Origin: Avoscillospira sp045652125
GTDB taxonomy: Bacteria; Bacillota; Clostridia; Oscillospirales; Oscillospiraceae
Length of the DNA: 64,000 nt
Reading direction: 5' to 3'
NCBI GenBank assembly: GCA_045652125.1
Contig: JAZRTT010000019.1
Coordinates: 62,001-126,000 of the forward strand
Part shown: positions 1 to 7,738 of the stretch, piece after piece
How the letters are laid out: each line of letters starts with the position of its first letter
How positions within the stretch are numbered: the stretch's first letter is position 1
Notes under the pieces: model-generated
The model's database searches: none
Seen by the model: only the letters and a program-made list of their open reading frames with translations
What the model was told of the DNA's origin: nothing
Translations under genes and position numbers: made by a program

Positions 1-20
1 GCAATGGAAACAAATTTCAT
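1..20 (-). CDS. cmk: Start of (d)CMP kinase, cut by the window edge
   Basis: Only the first six codons are inside the window (read leftwards from base 20): ATG then K-F-V-S-I. This is how many clostridial cytidylate kinases begin (MKFVSIAIDGPAGAGKST-type start), and the start codon overlaps the stop of the upstream flavoprotein gene by one base (TGATG). The flavoprotein-cmk order is common in Clostridia. Too short to be certain; the identity is inferred from context plus six residues. Confidence 0.45.
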
Positions 21-1279
21 CAGGAAACCTCCTCATTATAATCACGTTCGCCTGCTGATGTACCTGCAGCGTGAGCCGTAGCCCATGCAATTTGCAGATT
101 AAATCCACCTGTATAGGCATCCACATCTAAAATTTCACCGGCAAAATAAAGGCCGGAGATCAGTTTGGATTCCATGGTTTTCGGATCTACTTCTTTGGTT
201 TTAACCCCACCTGCTGTAATGATCGCTTCTTCCACGGGACGTGGGCCGGCGATCTCAACAGTAAATGCCTTGGTCAGCTCCAGGAGCCTTCTTCGCTGCT
301 GCTTGGTGAGGGAATTTGCTTTCAGATCTCCGGGAATCCCGGCGCGGGTTAACATAATCTGGATCATGGTTCTCGGGTACAGATCCTGTAATGCATTTTC
401 CATATCCCGATTCTGATATTGCTCCAGATCCCTCAAAATCCGCCGGTCCAGCTTTTGCTCGTCCATTGCCGGCTTCAGATCAATGGAGATCCGGTAGGTG
501 TCCCCTTGTTTTCCATGGGCGCTGCTGCTTAAAATCGTCGGTCCGGAAAGTCCAAAATGGGTAAACAGCAGCTCTCCAAAATCCTCATAGATCGTTTTAT
601 TCTTCTGGTCGATCAGCTTAACGGCAACATTTCGCAGGGAAAGTCCCTGCATTTTGGCACACCAGGAACCGTTTTCTTCCAAGGGTACCAACGAGCCTCT
701 GAGTTCTGTGATACTATGCCCCACGGCAGCAGCCATTTTATAGCCGTCACCTGTGGAACCGGTCAACGGGTAAGAACAGCCACCGGTACACAAGATAACG
801 CACCGACCATAAATCGGACCATTATCTGTCTCAACCCCTCTGATTTTACCGTTTTCCGTCAAAAGGGAACGTGCCCTGGTGCGTTTGCACTCCACACCCT
901 GTTCCTGCAAAAACCGCTGCAGCGCGGCGATCACATCCGAGGAACGATCGCTGACCGGAAATACCCGACCGCCCCGTTCCACCTTTAACCTGCATCCATG
1001 GGTCTCGAAAAAAGCCATGACTGCATCGGGATCGAAGTTCTGCATGGCGCTGTACAAAAAGCGGCTGTTGTGGGGCACATTTTTAAGAACTTCTTCTCCG
1101 GAACAGGCATTGGTCACATTACAGCGGCCCTTTCCTGTAATCGCCAGCTTTTTCCCCAACCGATCATTGGGTTCCAGCAAAACAACCTTAGCGCCTGCCT
1201 GTGCCGCCATTCCGGCAGCCATCATTCCCGCAGCGCCTCCGCCTACAACAATGACCTTATGACTCTTCAAACCCTTCAT
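20..1279 (-). CDS. NAD(P)/FAD-dependent oxidoreductase, YhiN/HI0933 (BaiN-like) family
   Basis: Cytoplasmic flavoprotein of the HI0933/YhiN family, whose physiological substrate is mostly unknown; some gut members (BaiN) act on bile-acid intermediates, which cannot be inferred here. A Rossmann FAD motif VVGGGAAG lies at residues 11-18, a LLEPNDRLGKKLAITGKGRCNVTN-type family signature follows, and the C-terminus has the second FAD contact YTGGFNLQIAWATAHAAG. Length about 419 aa is usual. I place the start at the ATG at 1279 (MKGLKSHK) after GAGGT; the longer reading from 1318 would overlap the RpiR gene by 62 bases and adds no conserved sequence. It overlaps RpiR by 23 bases and the next gene (cmk start) by one, so the genes are probably cotranscribed. 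Confidence 0.85.
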   Translation of the reverse strand: MKGLKSHKVIVVGGGAAGMMAAGMAAQAGAKVVLLEPNDRLGKKLAITGKGRCNVTNACSGEEVLKNVPHNSRFLYSAMQNFDPDAVMAFFETHGCRLKVERGGRVFPVSDRSSDVIAALQRFLQEQGVECKRTRARSLLTENGKIRGVETDNGPIYGRCVILCTGGCSYPLTGSTGDGYKMAAAVGHSITELRGSLVPLEENGSWCAKMQGLSLRNVAVKLIDQKNKTIYEDFGELLFTHFGLSGPTILSSSAHGKQGDTYRISIDLKPAMDEQKLDRRILRDLEQYQNRDMENALQDLYPRTMIQIMLTRAGIPGDLKANSLTKQQRRRLLELTKAFTVEIAGPRPVEEAIITAGGVKTKEVDPKTMESKLISGLYFAGEILDVDAYTGGFNLQIAWATAHAAGTSAGERDYNEEVS

Positions 1280-2123
1280 AGACCTCATATTCCGCCCAGA
1301 TCTTCTCCAAATTCTCAAAAATCCGGGACAATTCTTTTTCTTTGCTCCGGCCGATCGCCACGATCAAAGCATTGACCAAGCTCATGGGTGCCACAAGGGA
1401 ATCCACCACCGACACCATATCACTTTTGGCGATCAACGTATGATGCGCAATTTTTGCCGTAGGTGCCTCTGACGAATCTGTGATCACAATGACCTCTGCG
1501 CCGGAATCCCGGGCAAATTCCAAAACTTTCACCGTTCTGGAGGAATACCGCGGCAGACTGATTCCGATCACCACATCGCCCTGCCCCACATGAAGCATTT
1601 GCTCCATCATTTCGCTGGTGGCTGAAGAATCCACCAAGCGTACATTATGGTAAATATTGCGGAAGTAAAACCCCATATAGGTGGCGATGGCAGCAGAGGA
1701 ACGAACGCCTACAATATAAATGTGTTTTGCCCGATTGATCGTTTGAACAGCCGCACGCAGAACCGTTCTGTCCAACGCCTCATTGGTCATGCGAATGCTC
1801 TCCATATCCGAATGGAGCACCATAGACACAACATCCTGACCGCCGAAACGGTCGCTGTCTACCCCAATCCGCTGGACGGCTGTGAGCTTGGTCCGAACCA
1901 TCTCCTGAAGGGCTTTCTGCATACTGGGATAGCCGTCAAATCCAAGTTCTACTGCAAAGCGCACAACGGTGGATTCGGAAACATTGACCATTTCTCCCAA
2001 TTTGCTGGCCGTCATAAATGCAGCCTTATCGTAGGATTCTGCAATATAATTGGCAATTCGCTTCTGCCCTTTGGAGAACGTAGTCATGCGATTATGTATT
2101 GTGGCAAGAATATCCGTAGCCAT
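1257..2123 (-). CDS. RpiR/MurR-family transcriptional regulator (HTH + SIS)
   Basis: A 288-aa regulator. The N-terminal RpiR helix-turn-helix covers about residues 1-77 (TASKLGEMVNVSESTVVRFAVELGF is the recognition region) and the SIS sugar-phosphate-binding domain about residues 115-260 (HIYIVGVRSSAAIATYMG, then VVIGISLPRYSSRTVK). Family members sense phosphosugars and control sugar or amino-sugar genes, but no sugar operon is adjacent, so the regulon is unknown. It is the first gene of its transcript: a promoter with -35 TTGCAA and -10 TATAGT sits just upstream, and the flavoprotein gene overlaps its 3' end. Confidence 0.88.
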   Translation of the reverse strand: MATDILATIHNRMTTFSKGQKRIANYIAESYDKAAFMTASKLGEMVNVSESTVVRFAVELGFDGYPSMQKALQEMVRTKLTAVQRIGVDSDRFGGQDVVSMVLHSDMESIRMTNEALDRTVLRAAVQTINRAKHIYIVGVRSSAAIATYMGFYFRNIYHNVRLVDSSATSEMMEQMLHVGQGDVVIGISLPRYSSRTVKVLEFARDSGAEVIVITDSSEAPTAKIAHHTLIAKSDMVSVVDSLVAPMSLVNALIVAIGRSKEKELSRIFENLEKIWAEYEVYEGFEES

Positions 2124-2159
2124 AAAATCCCTCTCTTTTGATTGGTATTTCTATTCTCC

Positions 2160-2188
2160 ACTATACTGGTTTCCCGTCAGTTTTGCAA
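2160..2188 (-). promoter_or_regulatory. SigA-type promoter of the rpiR-flavoprotein transcript
   Basis: On the minus strand, -35 TTGCAA (2188-2183) and -10 TATAGT (2165-2160) are separated by 17 bases, about 37 bases before the rpiR ATG, with an AGAGAGGG ribosome-binding site in between. A second TTGCAAGG copy lies about 20 bases further upstream. Confidence 0.65.
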
Positions 2189-2195
2189 GGGCATT

Positions 2196-2912
2196 TCACG
2201 GTTTTTGCAAGGAATCTTTCAGTCTTAAAAGTTCCTGTTCCGTCAGTTCCCTCCATTTCCCCACAGGAAGATCTCCTAGCTGCAATGGTCCTTCCTGCAC
2301 CCGCTTCAAACGGGTGACTGTCACACCTGCAGCCTCGCAAATTCGCCTGATTTGACGGTTTCTTCCCTCGAAAATGGTGAATTCCAGCAGCGTGCTTTCC
2401 TTTTGATACAAAACCCGCACCTTGGCAGGAATGGTCTTTTTTCCATCTATCAGAATCGACGCCCGGAGTTTTCCCAGTGCTGCTTCGGAAAAATCATTGC
2501 ACCACACATGATAGATCTTGCAAATTTCTCCCTTTGGATGCGTCAGTCTGTTTGTCAGCTCTCCATCATTGGTCATAAGCAGCAGCCCTTCGGAGTTGAG
2601 ATCCAGCCTTCCCACAGGATAGACCCGATGACCGCAATCTGCCATCAGATCCGCAACATTTCGCCTGTCTTTTTCATCCTGCAGGGTCGTCACATACCCC
2701 CGGGGCTTATTGAGCATATAGTAAACTGTCTCGGGTGCCGCTTCCAGCACTACACCGTCTACTTTGATTTCATCTGTTTCTGCATCGGCAATTTGTCCAA
2801 GTTCCGCAGCAGCACCATTGACCGTGACGCGGCCCTGCAGAATCATGGCTTCTGCCTGCCGCCGGGACGCAACCCCATATTGAGACAATATTTTCTGCAG
2901 ACGTTCGGCCAT
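2196..2912 (-). CDS. rluB: Pseudouridine synthase, RsuA/RluB/E/F family
   Basis: Isomerises a specific uridine in ribosomal RNA; the RluB type modifies 23S U2605 and the RsuA type 16S U516. The S4 RNA-binding domain is at residues 3-60 (RLQKILSQYGVASRRQAEAM) and the catalytic domain has the family motif with nucleophilic Asp in GRLDLNSEGLLLMTND (about residues 100-115). The 238-aa length is normal. It follows the PBP5-type gene by three bases on the same strand, as in many Firmicutes (dacB-spm-scp-rluB neighbourhood). RluB is the most likely subtype, but I cannot exclude other members of the family. Confidence 0.88.
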   Translation of the reverse strand: MAERLQKILSQYGVASRRQAEAMILQGRVTVNGAAAELGQIADAETDEIKVDGVVLEAAPETVYYMLNKPRGYVTTLQDEKDRRNVADLMADCGHRVYPVGRLDLNSEGLLLMTNDGELTNRLTHPKGEICKIYHVWCNDFSEAALGKLRASILIDGKKTIPAKVRVLYQKESTLLEFTIFEGRNRQIRRICEAAGVTVTRLKRVQEGPLQLGDLPVGKWRELTEQELLRLKDSLQKP

Positions 2913-2915
2913 GAC

Positions 2916-3971
2916 TCACGCCCCCTCCAATACGGAATACTGCCAGAATAACGGCAGTTTTTTTACTTCTTTTCCATCCACCAGAACAGACAGCGTACCG
3001 GCAGAATCTCCGGCCAGGACAGGTGCATAAACAAACTTTGGCAAATTGGGACGCAGCTCTATTTTTTCATCCTGCGCCAGGCAGTAGGAAAAATCCTCCT
3101 GCAGCACAGCCTTCACCTGCGTTTCTGCTCCGCTCAAAACCGAAACAGAGCCAAAGGCCTGCCCACAGCCGGCAATCTCCTGCAAACGGTAGGCTGAAAA
3201 ACCGTAGTCCAGCAATGCCTTGTGATCCGACCAATCATTTCTGTCCCGAATGGTCACTGCAATCAGTCGACGACCGTTTCTCTCTGCTGCACTGACAAGA
3301 ATGCGGCCTGCCGACATGGTATAGCCCGTTTTCACACCAACTGCACCGTTATAGCTCCAAAGAAGCTTGTTGTGATTGGTAAAACTGCGTTCACCGAACA
3401 CCGCCGTTTTTGTGGATACCACCTTGCGGAATATCTCATTATCCATGGCATATGCCGTAAGCTTCCCCAAATCCCTTGCCGTTGAATAGTGATTCTCTGC
3501 GTCAAGTCCATGTGGGTTTACATAATTTGTATTCGTTAGCCCTAATTCTTCCGCTTTTCGGTTCATTTTCTCTGAAAAAGAGGGGATGCTTCCTCCACAA
3601 TACACAGCCAGCGCTGCGGCTGCATCGTTGCCGGACCGGAGCATCAAGCCATAGAGAAGCGTCTCTACTGTGAGCACTTCTCCGGCTTTTAAATACAGAG
3701 AGGACCCTTCTATTCCAACCGTTTCTTCCGGAACAGATACCCGGGCAGACAAATCACACTCTTCCGCCACCAGAAGTCCAGTCATAATCTTGGTGGTGCT
3801 GGCTATTTGTGCCCGGTCATCCGCCCGATGTTCAAAAAGGACACGGCCTGTGGTTCCATCCAGAAGAATGGCACTATGGGCAGACAACACAGGAGCGGCA
3901 TAGGCACACACAGAGAAAAGGACGGCGGCGGCCAGACAGCCAGCCACCGTCCGCAGAAATTTTTTCTTCAT
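2916..3971 (-). CDS. D-alanyl-D-alanine carboxypeptidase, PBP5/DacF type (S11)
   Basis: Penicillin-binding serine DD-carboxypeptidase that trims the terminal D-Ala from peptidoglycan stem peptides outside the membrane. A signal peptide covers residues 1-25 (KKKFLRTVAGCLAAAVLFSVCAYA, cut near AYA-A). All three active-site motifs are present: S58-T-T-K61, S113-G-N, and K214-T-G. A C-terminal PBP5_C-like domain follows. Its position between gerW/scpAB and rluB matches the Bacillus dacB/spmAB/scpAB/rluB region, so a sporulation cortex role is possible. A weak hairpin with GGCGG at its base lies directly before the start codon. Confidence 0.92.
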   Translation of the reverse strand: MKKKFLRTVAGCLAAAVLFSVCAYAAPVLSAHSAILLDGTTGRVLFEHRADDRAQIASTTKIMTGLLVAEECDLSARVSVPEETVGIEGSSLYLKAGEVLTVETLLYGLMLRSGNDAAAALAVYCGGSIPSFSEKMNRKAEELGLTNTNYVNPHGLDAENHYSTARDLGKLTAYAMDNEIFRKVVSTKTAVFGERSFTNHNKLLWSYNGAVGVKTGYTMSAGRILVSAAERNGRRLIAVTIRDRNDWSDHKALLDYGFSAYRLQEIAGCGQAFGSVSVLSGAETQVKAVLQEDFSYCLAQDEKIELRPNLPKFVYAPVLAGDSAGTLSVLVDGKEVKKLPLFWQYSVLEGA

Positions 3972-4011
3972 TTTATCACCGCCGTTAGTATAACCAACGG
4001 CAGTGATAATA

Positions 4012-4410
4012 TCAGGCCTCTGCTTTTTCGCTTTTTTTCTGTTTATTCAGAGAAGAAATTTGATCTATCAGTTCCGGCAGCAGCTCAATAAGCCGTTCCA
4101 GAGAGTTGGAAGCAGGCTCTGCCACGGGCAAAAGCCGAACACTCTCACCCTTGATGACCAAAAAGGCTACCGGCGTAATGGAGACACTGGCTCCTGTACC
4201 GCCGCCAAAAGCATTTTCCTTATTGGCAGGATATCCTTTTGTCGCAAAATCTGTACCGCCGCCTGCGAATCCGTACTTCACCTTGGACACAGGAATCAGC
4301 GTTACACCGTCCGGTGTATGAATGGCTTCTCCGATTACCGTATTGGCATCGGCCATGGTTTTGATCTTTTCGATGGAAATTCCCATCATATCGGGCAAAG
4401 GATGTTTCAT
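4012..4410 (-). CDS. ytfJ: Sporulation protein YtfJ/GerW
   Basis: 132-aa soluble protein of the GerW (YtfJ) family, needed for proper spore germination in Bacillus. The conserved core is visible: ANTVIGEAIHTPDGVTLIPVSKVKYGFAGGG followed by a Gly-rich turn FGGGTGASVSITPVAFLV. The C-terminal tail is Lys-rich. It overlaps the DUF2953 gene by four bases (ATGA), and this DUF2953-ytfJ pair is also found in Bacillus. Start ATG at 4410 is set by that overlap. Confidence 0.93.
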   Translation of the reverse strand: MKHPLPDMMGISIEKIKTMADANTVIGEAIHTPDGVTLIPVSKVKYGFAGGGTDFATKGYPANKENAFGGGTGASVSITPVAFLVIKGESVRLLPVAEPASNSLERLIELLPELIDQISSLNKQKKSEKAEA

Positions 4411-4988
4411 TCGGGCTGCACCGCCTTTTTCTTGATTTTGGTGTCGCTGTATAATTTGATCAACAGCCCCAGAGCAACACCTGCCAGGGCAAATACCTCA
4501 TAGATTTTTACCGTAATCTCAGCCTCAGCCAAAACTTTAGTCTCCGGCTGTTCAAATTGGCAGGAAACATCAATATCCTGCTTCGCAATTTGAAATATGC
4601 GATAAACAAGAGGCAGGGCACCACTCAGGCCGGCACAAATGTGTCCATACCGCATAGCACATGCTTCGGCATCTGTTCCGCCAACTGCTATATGAAGCCG
4701 AAGCAGTTCCACCTGGGGCGTCCGCAGAATTCTTCCTGTCAATTCCAGCAATTCTCTCCAATAGATCAGAACTGCACGGTACCATTTTTTCTCGGTGGGA
4801 CGGCTGCCGGACGGTGTACCGTTCCTCTCGCCTTTTGCCTTCGGCTTTTTTTTTGCGGAAAGAGAAAACCGAACAGGACCGATTCGCAGCAGCAAAACGG
4901 CACTGCCGCTCTCCCATCGAAGACGCACGCCGACTTTCAGCGTAAGAAACCCCGTCAGCAGTCCGAAACCGATCAGCCAGCCGATCAT
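4407..4988 (-). CDS. DUF2953 domain-containing membrane protein
   Basis: 193-aa protein with an N-terminal membrane segment (residues 1-20, IGWLIGFGLLTGFLTLKVGV) and a second hydrophobic segment near residues 160-177 (VFALAGVALGLLIKLY). The DUF2953 core lies between, with a charged linker of Lys/Pro/Ser at 47-70. It resembles Bacillus YtfI, the partner encoded before ytfJ. It overlaps scpB by four bases upstream and ytfJ by four bases downstream, so the three are translationally coupled. Function unknown; a sporulation link is inferred from the neighbours. Confidence 0.8.
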   Translation of the reverse strand: MIGWLIGFGLLTGFLTLKVGVRLRWESGSAVLLLRIGPVRFSLSAKKKPKAKGERNGTPSGSRPTEKKWYRAVLIYWRELLELTGRILRTPQVELLRLHIAVGGTDAEACAMRYGHICAGLSGALPLVYRIFQIAKQDIDVSCQFEQPETKVLAEAEITVKIYEVFALAGVALGLLIKLYSDTKIKKKAVQPE

Positions 4989-5551
4989 GACGGCTCCTCC
5001 TGAACAGCCTCCTGCGGCACTTCAGGCCTGCTTTTGAAGTTCATCAGCTCAATCTCCGGCAGCTCATCCAAAGAGTTGAGGCCAAAGGTCCGCAGAAAAT
5101 CCGGTGTTGTCCGGTACAAAATAGGCCGTCCCGGTACATTGAGCCGTCCGCACTCCTCAATCAGCTTTTTTGTCAACAGGGCGCTGATCGAATAAGCGCT
5201 GTCCACACCGCGGAGCTGCTCCACATAGGCTTTCGTGGCCGGCTGATAGTAAGCAATAACGGTAAGTGCCTCCAACTGCGAAGGTGACAGTTTGGGCGGT
5301 TTTCTGGTTTCCAGCGTCTTTGTCACATATTCCGCCATTTCTCCGGAAGAACACATCTGATAAGCATTTTCTAACTTCAAAATGCGAATTCCGCTGCGAT
5401 GATAGGAAAGTGAATCCATAAGCTGCTGCATTTCCCGATGAATCTCTTCCTCCTCCACAGAAAGAGAAACAGAAAGCCGTCCGGCATCCACCGGTTCACC
5501 GGCTGCAAACAGCACCGCCATCAAGGCACGCTGCAGATCATTGTGTTCCAT
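4985..5551 (-). CDS. scpB: Segregation and condensation protein B
   Basis: ScpB binds ScpA and the SMC dimer to form the bacterial condensin that organises and segregates the chromosome. The sequence shows two winged-helix domains: residues 1-80 (MEHNDLQRALMAVLFAAGEPV) and 90-165 with the hallmark LSPSQLEALTVIAYYQPATKAYVEQLRGVDS. I set the start at the ATG at 5551, which follows AAGGAAGGGG; a longer reading to 5584 only adds residues overlapping scpA. It overlaps scpA by 14 bases and DUF2953 by four. Confidence 0.94.
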   Translation of the reverse strand: MEHNDLQRALMAVLFAAGEPVDAGRLSVSLSVEEEEIHREMQQLMDSLSYHRSGIRILKLENAYQMCSSGEMAEYVTKTLETRKPPKLSPSQLEALTVIAYYQPATKAYVEQLRGVDSAYSISALLTKKLIEECGRLNVPGRPILYRTTPDFLRTFGLNSLDELPEIELMNFKSRPEVPQEAVQEEPS

Positions 5552-6353
5552 GTTCCAAGGCCCCTTCCTTTTCGATCTTTGCATCAGGCATCTGCACGAA
5601 CCGCACGTTCAGATCCTGATCCATTTCTCCGTCCAGTTCAACCGAGCGAACACGGCAGAGTTCCAACACTGCCAAAAATGTAGCAACCACTTCGGAACGG
5701 GAACGATTCCCCCGAAACAGCTTCAGAAATTTGGTAATTCCGTGAGACAGCAGTTTTTTCAGCACTTCCGCCGCCTTTTTTGTCACAGGATAGGGTTCCC
5801 GACCCACGATCCCGGAAAAATTGGATGTGGGAGGCGGCAGGGCACGTTCACTGCGCTCTGAAATGGTCGCCATGGCATGAATCAAATCAGAAGGAGCATG
5901 CTGATAACGGTAAGTAAGATCCCGCCGGTAAGGTTCCTGCCCTTTGGTAAACAGATTGATGCCGATCTCATTTCGTCCGCATAAAAATTCCACGCTGGTT
6001 TTTACCTGCCGAAAAGCATCCTGGCGCTGCCTTTCCTCCAGAGAACGAATCAGCAGTTCCATCTCGCTGAGGGCTTCTTCTTTCTCCGCAGCAGACAGCA
6101 GCATTTTGGTTTTGATGAGCATCAGATGAGAAGCCATGGAAATAAATTCGCTGGCGATCTCCATATCCAACCGCTTCATTTCATCCAAATATGCCAGATA
6201 TTGCTCCAAAATGGAGGTGATGCTAATATCCTGAATCTCTATTTTGTTTTTACTCAAAAGCAGAAGAATTACGTCCAGCGGGCCGTCAAAATCTTCCATG
6301 TGCTCTGCTTTTGCATGAACAACGTTGTCCAGATGATATTGTGGTCCTTCCAT
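5538..6353 (-). CDS. scpA: Segregation and condensation protein A
   Basis: Kleisin subunit of the SMC-ScpAB condensin. The N-terminal SMC-neck-binding segment is clear: FDGPLDVILLLLSKNKIEIQDISI (residues 22-45), followed by ISMASHLMLIKTKMLL, the ScpB-binding middle region and a C-terminal winged helix ending VATFLAVLELCRV. Length 271 aa is slightly above the usual 240-260 because of about 18 extra N-terminal residues. It lies 12 bases after the site-2 protease gene and overlaps scpB, as in the normal ribosomal scpAB arrangement. Confidence 0.95.
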   Translation of the reverse strand: MEGPQYHLDNVVHAKAEHMEDFDGPLDVILLLLSKNKIEIQDISITSILEQYLAYLDEMKRLDMEIASEFISMASHLMLIKTKMLLSAAEKEEALSEMELLIRSLEERQRQDAFRQVKTSVEFLCGRNEIGINLFTKGQEPYRRDLTYRYQHAPSDLIHAMATISERSERALPPPTSNFSGIVGREPYPVTKKAAEVLKKLLSHGITKFLKLFRGNRSRSEVVATFLAVLELCRVRSVELDGEMDQDLNVRFVQMPDAKIEKEGALEHGTQ

Positions 6354-6365
6354 AGATACCTCAAA

Positions 6366-7061
6366 TCAGCCATTGGCAATTAAGTAGAGTAGTGGTTCCG
6401 TTATGGTATTGAGCCCATCCAGCAGAGCGCTTCGCAAAAACAGCAGCGGCACATCCAAACTATTGGTCAGAAGCAGCACCGCCAGTAAGAGCATCCCATA
6501 GCGTTCATAGCGCAGAATCAGGCCGTACCAGCGGTTCGGCAGGATGGCAAACAGCACCTTGGAGCCATCCAGCGGCGGGATGGGAAACAGATTGAACACC
6601 GCAAGGCCTGCACTGATCTGGGCAACACATTCCAGAAAAAACCGAACATAGTGAAATGCCGTACCCATTTGGTCAAAAGGTGTCACTGCAAAAAGAACGC
6701 ACCATAAAGCCCGGGCCGCCAGAGCCAAAAAGACATTGCTCAAAGGCCCTGCCAGAGCCGTAAGTACCATACCGGCTTTGGGGCGGCGAAACTTTCTCGG
6801 GTCAATCGGCACAGGTCTTGCCCAGCCGAACCGAACCAATACGATCATCACAAGCCCCATAGGGTCAATATGACGCAAAGGATTCAGAGAGAGCCGCCGC
6901 TGCCGTTTGGCTGTGTCATCTCCAAGAGCCAGAGCCAACAGACCATGACAGGTTTCATGAACCGTAATACACACGATGGCCGCTGACGCTGTGACCAGCA
7001 TAGCCAGAAAATAATCAAATTCCAACTGCTTCAGCCATGACAGGAAACCATTCATGGGCAT
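6366..7061 (-). CDS. Site-2 protease family protein (M50 zinc metalloprotease)
   Basis: 231-aa polytopic membrane protease of the M50/YwhC type. The zinc-binding HExxH motif is H35-E-T-C-H39 within the second membrane segment, and the third ligand region is FPIPPLDGSKVLF near residue 170. About five or six hydrophobic segments are visible. Proteins of this type sit before scpAB in many Clostridia; their substrates are unknown. The gene starts a new segment after the engB terminator, about 80 bases downstream of engB. Confidence 0.88.
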   Translation of the reverse strand: MPMNGFLSWLKQLEFDYFLAMLVTASAAIVCITVHETCHGLLALALGDDTAKRQRRLSLNPLRHIDPMGLVMIVLVRFGWARPVPIDPRKFRRPKAGMVLTALAGPLSNVFLALAARALWCVLFAVTPFDQMGTAFHYVRFFLECVAQISAGLAVFNLFPIPPLDGSKVLFAILPNRWYGLILRYERYGMLLLAVLLLTNSLDVPLLFLRSALLDGLNTITEPLLYLIANG

Positions 7062-7113
7062 ACTCCCTCATATTATTTTTATTAGTATATCATCAATTCC
7101 AGAAAATAGCAAG

Positions 7114-7141
7114 AAAACCCGGCTGATTTCAGCCGGGTTTT
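7114..7141 (-). terminator. Rho-independent terminator after engB
   Basis: A perfect 13-bp inverted repeat (7114-7126 with 7129-7141, two-base loop) begins two bases after the engB stop codon. Read on the minus strand it ends in TTTTCTTG. It closes the tig-clpP-clpX-lon-engB operon. Confidence 0.85.
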
Positions 7142-7143
7142 CT

Positions 7144-7731
7144 TTACTGCTCTACCGTTTTCAAAATGCAGGACAGCAGTTCTTCCCTGCCCTCCCCTTT
7201 TTCCGCGGAAAAACGGATCAGAGGCACATCATCTTCCAGAGAGAGGGTTTCACGGATGGCCTGCAAATTCCCCTCTATCTCAGACTTCTTCAGTTTGTCC
7301 ATCTTATTGGCAACTACCACATAGGGGCGTCCGGACTGCTGAAACCAATTGGCCATGGTCACATCGTTGGCCGTAGGTTTATGGCGGGCATCCACGATCA
7401 GCACCCCAAGCGTAATGAGATCGGGGTCAGCAAAATAACTCTCGATCAGCTTTGCCCACCGTTCTTTCTCCGCCTTGGGCACTTTGGCATAGCCATAGCC
7501 CGGTAGGTCTACCAGATACATGGCCTTATCAATGAGAAAATAGTTAATATGGGTGGTTTTTCCGGGTGCTTCACCAACCCGGGCAAAGTTTTTTCGCTGC
7601 AAAAGACGGTTGATCACAGAGGATTTTCCCACATTGGAACGCCCTGCAAAAGCAATCTGGGGCAGGAAATCCTTGGGACAAGCATCCAGACTTGCGGCAG
7701 AGCGAATAAATTCAGCATTGTGTAAATTCAT
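7144..7731 (-). CDS. engB: Ribosome biogenesis GTPase EngB/YsxC
   Basis: Essential-type GTPase of the TrmE-Era-EngA-EngB superfamily that takes part in 50S subunit assembly. Motifs: G1 GRSNVGKSS (residues 30-38), G2 TTH around residue 57, G3 VDLPGYGYAKV, and G4 NKMD within VANKMDKLKKS. The length of 195 aa is normal. It is the last gene of the lon operon (seven bases after lon) and is followed at once by a terminator. The lon-engB order is conserved with Bacillus (lonA-ysxC). Confidence 0.97.
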   Translation of the reverse strand: MNLHNAEFIRSAASLDACPKDFLPQIAFAGRSNVGKSSVINRLLQRKNFARVGEAPGKTTHINYFLIDKAMYLVDLPGYGYAKVPKAEKERWAKLIESYFADPDLITLGVLIVDARHKPTANDVTMANWFQQSGRPYVVVANKMDKLKKSEIEGNLQAIRETLSLEDDVPLIRFSAEKGEGREELLSCILKTVEQ

Positions 7732-7738
7732 TTCTCAC

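Noticed and set aside
5438..6383. Plus-strand ORFs over scpA and scpB
   Set aside because: Shadows of the minus-strand genes, without start signals.
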